Assembly (NCBI RefSeq): GCF_026230105.1
Contig: NC_079485.1
Coordinates: forward strand, 28,501,572 to 28,565,571
Direction: 5' to 3'
Source of the DNA: Diorhabda sublineata
Taxonomy: Eukaryota > Arthropoda > Insecta > Coleoptera > Chrysomelidae
DNA: 64,000 bases
Below the pieces are notes generated by a model. That model did not search any database. It saw only the letters and a program-made list of their open reading frames with translations, and was not told the DNA's origin. This document shows, one piece after another, positions 57,685-64,000 of this stretch. Positions within the stretch are counted from its first letter, which is position 1. Every line of letters starts with the position of its first letter. A program made the position numbers and the translations under genes.

Positions 57685-59320
57685 TGTAGAAGACATACAG
57701 GTTACGAAAATTCAAAACTTCCTTCTTCCCATCCAATTAGGAAACGCTAGATTAGTATATAGTAAACATACGTTTTTACATTATTTAGATTTAAGCCAAC
57801 TTATTAAGCAAATAGATAGTCTAGTTACGCATTTCAATTACATAAAAAATAGTATTACAACTGTAACCACTACAAACACTATGTCCTATCACGCTTTAGC
57901 ACAGAACATGTTAATAAGAACCGAGTATTTGATCAACACTGTACAGAAAAAATTCGAAAATTTGAATCCTCATATCAGAAATCGAAGAGGTTTGCTAAAT
58001 GGCGTTGGTAAAATAAACAAATGGCTATTTGGAAACCTCGATTCAGATGACGAGATAAAATACGATAACGCAATTACTTTATTACAACAAAATCAAAAGA
58101 ACATTATCCATGAAACTAACCTTCAAATTTCTCTCTATAAGAAACTCATTGATCATTACAATAAGTCAATTACTACTTTAAATAAAAATCAAGCAAACTT
58201 TAATAATGGGTTACAACTATTATCAGCCTCTGTATATAACAAAATTGAAACACTAGAAAGTTATCTAACGTTTCAAGGTATGTTGTATCAGATTAATTTA
58301 GACTGTCAGTCAACAATAACGTTTATAGATAATATTGAGAACGCAGTTGTATTTTCGAAACTTAATTCTGTACATACGTCTATAATTTCTAGTTACGAGA
58401 TACTGGACATAATTCAACATTTAGAAAAACTATATTCGGAAAAACAGATTCCTAAATTTTCTAACATTTTAACATACTACCAATTTCTTGGAACTCAAGT
58501 ATCAATCATTGATTCGAAATTAGTCTTTGCTATCCACGTACCTATACTCATCTCCGAAACATTTGAATTTTACCACCTTTTTCCCATAATCCAAAATAAT
58601 AAAATGTACACTCCTAAATTCCCTTACCTGGCACGAACGCAAAATGAAACCCAATCAGAAAAAGAAGAATGTCCACCACTCGAAGGTATCTACTATTGCC
58701 GTCAAAATTTTGTCCAAAGGGATAATTGCACCCTTAGTCTACTTGAAGGGAACACTCTCGATGATTGCCAAATTCTAGAAGTCAATATCGAAGAAACAAT
58801 CATTCAACAAGTTACAACAAAAGCAGTCCTGATAATGCCGATTCAACAAGAAAAAATACTTTCAAAATGTCAATCCGATCGATACCTCGAAATAGAAGAA
58901 CCATCACTTGTCAAAATCCCAGAAAACTGTGAACTATGGATCAATAATCAACGATACATCAATGACGACGAAATCAGTTACGGTAAACCATTTGTCCTGC
59001 CAAAATTAGAAACAAACAAATTATCAACTTCAAAACACTACGAAAAATATAACATAACAAATCTCAATCTCGATGATCTTTTCCAAATCAACGAATTGTC
59101 AAGAAAATTGAAGCCGATCCAAGAAACTTCCAATACACAGAGTCATGTAACAATAATCGAAAGCCTTTTAGCGATAATATTCATTATTTTAATAGCAGGT
59201 GTTTTGTTCAAATTCAAATCAAAAATTTTAGTATGCCGAAAACACACAAAAGAAAAAAGTCAAGAAAACCTGGAAAGGGCCCAAAAATCGAAAAGTCAAT
59301 CCATACTTTTCGAGACTTAA
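57599..59320 (+). CDS. env: Errantivirus Env glycoprotein
   Basis: The 573-codon frame begins at the ATG at 57,599 inside the pol end; a second ATG at 57,620 is also possible. Env is the class of envelope fusion protein shared by insect errantiviruses and baculovirus F proteins and is normally translated from a spliced RNA. An N-terminal hydrophobic stretch after the second Met serves as a likely signal peptide. A furin-type RNRR lies at residues 127-130 and is followed by a glycine-rich fusion-peptide-like segment. Asn-rich and heptad-like regions follow, with a cluster of Cys residues near 360-420. One strongly hydrophobic segment at about 522-540 precedes a basic cytoplasmic tail. The frame is uninterrupted. 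Splice sites were not determined. Confidence 0.9.
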   Translation: MFGNCYRMSTSTRILMLYLILRVFQATCSVEDIQVTKIQNFLLPIQLGNARLVYSKHTFLHYLDLSQLIKQIDSLVTHFNYIKNSITTVTTTNTMSYHALAQNMLIRTEYLINTVQKKFENLNPHIRNRRGLLNGVGKINKWLFGNLDSDDEIKYDNAITLLQQNQKNIIHETNLQISLYKKLIDHYNKSITTLNKNQANFNNGLQLLSASVYNKIETLESYLTFQGMLYQINLDCQSTITFIDNIENAVVFSKLNSVHTSIISSYEILDIIQHLEKLYSEKQIPKFSNILTYYQFLGTQVSIIDSKLVFAIHVPILISETFEFYHLFPIIQNNKMYTPKFPYLARTQNETQSEKEECPPLEGIYYCRQNFVQRDNCTLSLLEGNTLDDCQILEVNIEETIIQQVTTKAVLIMPIQQEKILSKCQSDRYLEIEEPSLVKIPENCELWINNQRYINDDEISYGKPFVLPKLETNKLSTSKHYEKYNITNLNLDDLFQINELSRKLKPIQETSNTQSHVTIIESLLAIIFIILIAGVLFKFKSKILVCRKHTKEKSQENLERAQKSKSQSILFET

Positions 59321-59329
59321 GGAGGGAGG
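59317..59329 (+). other. Errantivirus polypurine tract
   Basis: TTAAGGAGGGAGG directly before the 3' LTR, overlapping the last bases of env, is a typical plus-strand primer for LTR retrotransposons. Confidence 0.9.
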
Positions 59330-59547
59330 AGTTACATACGCCGCTTATCAAGGAAACTTAAAAGCGCAGCAGAAACACTATACTTTCTGAGAAATTGTTA
59401 TTTAACAACATATGCAGATAAATCTTTCTTTCTTGTAATATCATTTAATATTATTCATTCTCTGTTCAGATCTCTAACAATAAACTTGTAATTGCTAGAA
59501 TAAATATATTTTTTAAAAACGAATTTTTCGTAAAGAAAACCAAAATT
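59330..59547 (+). repeat. Errantivirus 3' LTR
   Basis: The 218-bp repeat appears identical to the 5' LTR when aligned by eye and ends CAAAATT, followed by the second AACG of the target duplication. Confidence 0.95.
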
Positions 59548-59548
59548 A

Positions 59549-60520
59549 ACGCTCGTTGTAGACACGTTGTGGAACGACTTTTGTCCGTGACATGTTTACT
59601 TGCACACGTTACGTTTTCTTATCGAACGTCCAGTTAGTTTTCCTTTGATCGTCGTGAAGTGAAGTGGAACGGATCGCAAACGCAAAATTATTGCAATGTG
59701 GCTATTACACCGCCGTCGAAAGGAACGTAAACATACTCCTGTTTACTGGGTTCATCCAATAAATGAAATAAGATGAGAGGTTGGTGCATTCTATACCCTG
59801 TTTGAAGAGTTACGGAAAGATGATAATAAATTCTTCAATTATTTCCGCATGTCTATATCATCTTTTGACAAACTACATGAACGCTTGAAGGACTCTATTC
59901 AAAGACAGAATACAAAAATGAGAAACTGTATACAACCAGTTGAAATGTTAGCTTATGAGTAATCATAGTCTTACTTCCACTAAGGAAATAAGGAATTCAC
60001 TGTCTATCTCACTCATATTATCAAAACAATTTTTAATTATCACGATCCGTCGGCTCTGTAGGTACAATGCACCATGATGTAAAGTCTACAAGGTGTGCTA
60101 TTGCGCACCAGCTGGGAAGCGGCCAATGAGAATTCGCTCCCAAAACGACGCGCCAATTTGGGAGCGAATTATCATTGGCTCTTGAGAGATGCGCAGAACG
60201 GGTCGAAAATGAGCCCTCGGGAAGAGCACACCTTGTAATCTTTACATCATGGAATGCACCAACCTCGCGCACCTCATTTCATTTATTGGATGAACCTAGT
60301 AAACAGGAGTATGTTTACGTTCCTTTCGACGGCGGTGTAATAGCCACATTGCAGTAATTTTGCGTTTGCGATCCGTTCCACTTCACTTCACGACGATCAA
60401 AGGAAAAGTAACTGGACGTTTGATAAGAAAAAGTAACGTATGCAAGTAAACATGTTACGGACAAAAGACGTTCGAATATTTTCCGTACGTCCAAATCCGT
60501 AGTGTCTGCAACGAGCGTAA
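59549..60520. mobile_element. Inverted Harbinger-like repeat with N-terminal transposase remnant
   Basis: The left arm (59,549-59,790) and right arm (about 60,261-60,520) are inverted and look about 90% identical or better. Inside, on the plus strand from 59,697, the sequence reads MWLLHRRRKERKHTPVYWVH, a stop, then VGAFYTLFEELRKDDNKFF, NYFRMSISSFDKL and MRNCIQPVEMLAYE. This is the N-terminal region of insect PIF/Harbinger (ALP1-like) transposases. The catalytic part is absent. The right arm reads the same N-terminus on the minus strand, so the unit is a head-to-head duplication. Confidence 0.75.
60074..60252. mobile_element. Nested foldback MITE with 8-bp target duplication
   Basis: Inverted ends ATGATGTAAAG and CTTTACATCAT bracket about 180 bp that folds on itself, including a near-perfect 21-bp stem around CAATGAGAATTCGCTCCCAAA. 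AATGCACC is duplicated at 60,066-60,073 and 60,253-60,260. An 8-bp duplication suggests a hAT-type MITE. It interrupts the right arm of the Harbinger-like repeat. Confidence 0.75.
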
Positions 60521-60706
60521 GGGTACGGACACTAACAGGACCTTCGACCATAATATCTTTGATACTAGTTAACTGAAACGAGGGTCTAAAAAAAATATTA
60601 AGCTCGGTTTTTACCCTAGCACGTAATTCAGGCCTGAATATCACGCTTATGCGCAGAGCAATGGTCGGCGCTTTGATGTTACCATACATGTACATGTTAT
60701 GTAGTT

Positions 60707-61510
60707 ATTCCAATATCAATTGCAGATTAAAAAAACTATTTCGACAATTTTATTTGATCTACCATAGGCGTGGATACCTCATTTTATGAATTTATTATTT
60801 TTATAAATACTTTTAAAAATATGTATATCTTAGGCGAGAAAGTATTCGGTAAAAATGCAATCGAATCATTATAAATTGGATGCACTTAATTGCAGTCCTA
60901 CATGGAACTTGAAAAAATTCATTATTATACCTCGTTAACTTGCTACAACTGAATATTAAATTATAAAATGTAAATAGACGAGTAAAATGTATCTGCCTGT
61001 AATGGAGTTTGGTTTACACAGGGTACCAGACGTGAACTGGGCCCTTTTTGTACCTCATTCGTCTATTAAAACTTCAGTAGCCTTTTATCTGTCTCAGTTT
61101 TTTGTGTTTACATGCTGACAAAACTTGACGCAATGTTTCTAAACTGGTATAATTGTATTCTGGATAATCTGCTATCTTTTGCTGTATTACTTCTAAAGTC
61201 GCAACCCTGTTCTCCTTATATAAACTATAAATTGTCCTACGTATAACATCTTTAGTAGCTTTGTCAACTGATTTATAATACCGTGTTATTTTTTTTCTAT
61301 AAGCGGAGCGATGATTGGCGCTCCATAGTGTTGTAAAAAGAAATTGTTTTACAAATACATTAATAGTCCATAAAAATATTTGGAACTATACAGGTTTATT
61401 CCAGGATTTTTACTATTTCTATCTCATATTTTTTAAATTGCGTATTATCAGATTTATTTTTCAAGATTGTAGTTCTCTTTTTGTCCATGTTTTGAGTGTT
61501 TGAAATAGCT
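60707..61510 (-). mobile_element. DDE transposon fragment, copy 2 (N-terminal HTH plus 3' end)
   Basis: 60,707-61,070 repeats 22,330-22,650 in the same orientation, with a 49-bp extra segment near 60,880-60,930. Next to it the minus strand reads YRKKITRYYKSVDKATKDVI, RRTIYSLYKENRVATLEVIQ, YPEYNYTSLETLRQVLSAC and KHKKLRQIKGY (about 61,075-61,310), which resembles the N-terminal HTH of insect DDE_3 transposases. The catalytic part is missing, so copy 2 is an internal-deletion derivative complementary to copy 1. Confidence 0.65.
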
Positions 61511-61516
61511 ATGGAG

Positions 61517-61659
61517 CGGCGTTGCTGTCAAGGGATGGATATTTACATTTTATTCATATCAATTTATCACTTATAGAAATAATATTAAAAATAACTATCA
61601 TTATTAGATTAACACAATTTGGCACCGTTAAGCTTCTTCCATCCCTCGATCACAACGCC
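61517..61659. repeat. Short inverted pair
   Basis: GGCGTTGCTGTCAAGGGAT at 61,517 and the inverse of GGCGTTGTGATCGAGGGAT at 61,638-61,659 form an imperfect inverted repeat around about 100 bp. It may be a small MITE or an end of the adjacent DDE transposon. Confidence 0.5.
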
Positions 61660-61874
61660 TACCTGGTGGCTACCCCTTATTTCAAGACCTGTATGTAAAA
61701 ACGTGATCATGACTAGTGGTAATAGTGTCAGGAATTGACGTCATACTGGATATCATAGATCTCACAACTACCTCTTCTGGATACATTTCTATTGACGCCT
61801 ACAAAACTTTCGTCCGCGACGGTGAAAATTATTTTTTATTTGATAATCCAATTTATTCTTTCTCTTGAATCTCG

Positions 61875-63120
61875 TTATTTGCAACGATGTTTGAAATGTT
61901 TAATCATGATTGTAAGGTTGTTAAGCCAATGAAATGTCAAAAAACTGAGGCCGTGAGCGAGTCTTGGAAGTGCATGGTGGAACGCATATATTCCAAAGAT
62001 CATATACTTTGAAAGACGCCAACGAATTACTTTGGAATAGTGTACTGAGTCAGATTGTTCATCATCATCACTAAGTGTTTTCTAAGGCCTTCAATTGAAC
62101 TCCAGGTGAGTTAAATACCATAATTCATTATATTAGTTAGTTAATTTTCACACAAGGTGAAAATATCATATCAAAAGCAACAAGAAGTAGCTTGGGTCTA
62201 CATTACGAGTGAAATTATTAAAATTTTCTACATATTTATTAAAGTTTACTATTTATATCGAAATATAACCTTAGGGTTCTGATTTCTATCCAAATTTGCT
62301 ATTTGTAATATCTACTTAGATGGTAGAAATGTTCTATTGACAATTTATCGTTATTTTTCCGAAATAGTGAACTAAATGAAGTGATATATCTCGCAAATTT
62401 TCTTTCTAGTACTTCCAGTTGAACTCAAGGTAATGTAAAGACTTTAATTCGTTAGATTAGTTCATTAATATTGAAACCAGGTAAAAATACCATATCAAAT
62501 ACAACAAATTGTTGTTTGGTTGACGTTACAACAAGTAAAATTGTTGAAAGTTGTTGAATAGTTATTGAAGTTTATTATTTACTCACATAATGCCAAGATT
62601 CTGATTTCTTTTAAAATTCACTGAATGTAATGTTTTTATCGATGTTTGCAACGTTGCATAACTATTGAATTTATGATTAGATTAGAAAGATAATGGAGTT
62701 GCAAAACCGCGGATGTAAGAGAATCTTAGAAGTTCATAGTGGAACGCACCTTAGATTCTAGAATTCAAATGTCATATGTCATAAAGAGCGTCCGTTATAG
62801 TTTGTAACCGCCAACTATGTTATATCGCCATATTTCGGCATAGTGTGCATAATCAAGTGATTAGCTCCCAAATTGTTTTTTATTGTTGTGAATGTCTCTC
62901 TAAAACCACCAGCTGAACTCAAGGTAATGTAGAGACTTTAATTCTTTAGATTAGTTAGTTAATATTGAAACCAGGGAAAAATATGCTAAATACATTAAGT
63001 CGTAGCTTTGGTTGAAAGTTTTCAAAAGTTAGTTATCGAAGATTATAATTTACTGTTACATAATTTCAAGTTTCTGATTTATGTTAAAGTTCGTCATTTG
63101 TACTAGGTAATTACGTCGAT
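61875..63120 (+). repeat. Three diverged tandem units, each with a splice-donor-like junction
   Basis: Units A (about 61,875-62,340), B (about 62,345-62,640, shorter) and C (about 62,640-63,120) align over most of their length at reduced identity. Shared landmarks are ATAGTG, then about 65-95 nt later TTGAACTCCAG|GTGAGT (A, donor at 62,106), GTTGAACTCAAG|GTAATG (B, 62,430) and GCTGAACTCAAG|GTAATG (C, 62,924), then ACCAG..AAATAT, then a CTGATTT block. A and C also share a TCTTGGAAG...GGAACGC block upstream. The junctions are the best-conserved part, suggesting tandemly duplicated non-coding 5' exons. Confidence 0.55.
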
Positions 63121-63477
63121 TCTTAAAACGTTCCATAATCTACTCTTATATTTTAAATACTCCTATATTGCTAGCAGTGGTCTCGAAAAAGATGCCGACC
63201 CAACGGTGTCGATGTTCATACATCTCTCTTCATTTAGATTTGAAATTGTATGCGCATGCCCGAGTATGGAGCATGCTCACAAGTGCAATTGTATACAGCA
63301 TCAGTTTATACAACTGTTAATTTTTAGTATATGTTTGTACAACTATCGTCGTGTTTTATTGTACGTGAAATTTGTTATATTGAGAGTGTATTGAAACCGA
63401 TTTGCAAATTTAGATTAAATCGTTGTTTTTATCTACTATTTGAACAAAAAGTGTCCATTAGTGTAGTGTTGTGCATT

Positions 63478-63564
63478 ATGTCGAATTTCAGAACAAAACA
63501 TAAGTACAACAAACAAATCAATTTCATAACAAAACAAAATTTCAAAACGAATTTCATAACACAA
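63478..63564 (+). CDS. Possible small first coding exon
   Basis: ATG at 63,478 opens a 29-codon frame (MSNFRTKHKYNK and on, rich in Lys, Asn and Phe) that ends precisely at CACAA|GTAAGT, a consensus splice donor at 63,565. It lies just downstream of the tandem donor units. No following exon with the right phase was identified: the nearest candidate acceptor (about 63,667) leads to an early stop. No protein family is recognised. Confidence 0.25.
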
Positions 63565-64000
63565 GTAAGTTTAATAATTCGTAATTTTGATTATAATTGT
63601 ATATTATGTATAATTTAAATTATGTATAATACAATGTTGAATATTACTTAAATTGGTTTCCCAAAAGATCCAACAGAAGAAGAAGAAAGATGTGAATTGA
63701 AGCGTATAATTCATCATTCAGCGATATAATCAGTTATATTTACATTTTAATCTTAAAGACATAGACAGACGGCTTGAATTTCAAAACGGATGCATCTTAA
63801 GATCTGGTGCAGTTCCATCAATTGGTGTATCGAATCCAATTTGTATTAATAATGAAAATTATGTGATTTTTAAGTATGTATATATGTAAATAATAAATTA
63901 TTATTTCCAAACAATATTTAATTACATTATTCTATTATATCTATCTCTCTTAGATGTTTAATATCTATTGAATATAAAAATTGAAAATATGATTTTTAAA
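63565..64000. other. No gene recognised
   Basis: AT-rich right edge. A frame from about 63,668 (acidic DPTEEEERCELKR) is short and unsupported. Confidence 0.3.

Larger units (their letters stand above)
51991..59547 (+). mobile_element. Complete errantivirus-type LTR retrotransposon (Ty3/Gypsy with env)
   Basis: The 7,557-bp element has two 218-bp direct LTRs, a 4-bp AACG target duplication, a primer site, a polypurine tract, and open gag, pol and env frames in the usual order. Ty3/Gypsy elements with the order protease, reverse transcriptase, RNase H, integrase and then env are errantiviruses, the insect endogenous retroviruses related to gypsy, ZAM and 17.6. The two LTRs appear identical by eye, so integration was recent. 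None of the three frames contains an internal stop, so it may be competent. It inserted at the edge of a Harbinger-like repeat. Confidence 0.95.

Noticed and set aside
59960..60060. Start of a MADF/Myb-type second Harbinger gene (minus strand, MSEIDSEFLIS...)
   Set aside because: Only about 16 residues look right before a stop, too little to support a call.
1..64000. CRISPR array, operon, riboswitch or prokaryotic defence system
   Set aside because: The window is clearly animal nuclear DNA. No regularly spaced repeats or bacterial-type genes were seen.

Overview
The window is animal nuclear DNA, almost certainly from an insect. It is AT-rich and has GT-AG introns, one conserved metazoan gene split into 14 coding exons, and a dense load of insect-type transposons (mariner/Tc1, RTE and Jockey-like non-LTR elements, piggyBac-like, hAT, pogo-like and Harbinger-like elements, and an errantivirus). 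No prokaryotic genes, rRNA genes or convincing functional tRNA genes were seen. The order of insect cannot be fixed from the sequence alone.

Layout. 1-28 kb is a graveyard of degenerate mobile elements: non-LTR reverse transcriptase pieces (1.6, 4.7, 7.1-8.7, 11.9, 15.3, 17.9 and 18.7-19.6 kb), at least nine mariner-family remnants, a tRNA-derived SINE, an internally deleted hAT element and a piece of another DDE transposon. 28.3-36.4 kb, plus strand, holds the only clear host gene: a complete host cell factor (Hcf) orthologue. Its exons join without a frame break into about 1194 codons (Kelch propeller, low-complexity middle, acidic segment, paired C-terminal fibronectin-III region, basic tail). 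37-51.6 kb is again repeat-rich: a mariner, two neighbouring TTAA-flanked piggyBac-like elements, a cluster of inverted repeats carrying a hammerhead-like hairpin, an inverted-repeat element holding a fragment of a multi-copy insect protein, two MITEs, a pogo-like element lacking its catalytic core, a Tc1 element and a Jockey-like tail.

51,991-59,547 is the most intact mobile element: a complete errantivirus-type (Ty3/Gypsy with env) retrotransposon. It has 218-bp LTRs that look identical by eye, a 4-bp target duplication (AACG), a tRNA-Ser-like primer site, a polypurine tract and open gag, pol and env frames, so the insertion appears very recent. It landed at the edge of an inverted Harbinger-like repeat (59.5-60.5 kb) that also carries a nested MITE. 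The right end, 61.9-63.1 kb, has three diverged tandem units, each with the same splice-donor-like junction, followed by a possible small first coding exon. These may be duplicated 5' exons of a gene beyond the window.

Only the Hcf gene and the errantivirus genes read as functional; nearly all other coding similarity is broken by stops and frameshifts. All calls come from reading the sequence by eye. Boundaries of decayed elements are approximate, and family names for short remnants rest on remembered motif patterns rather than a database search.
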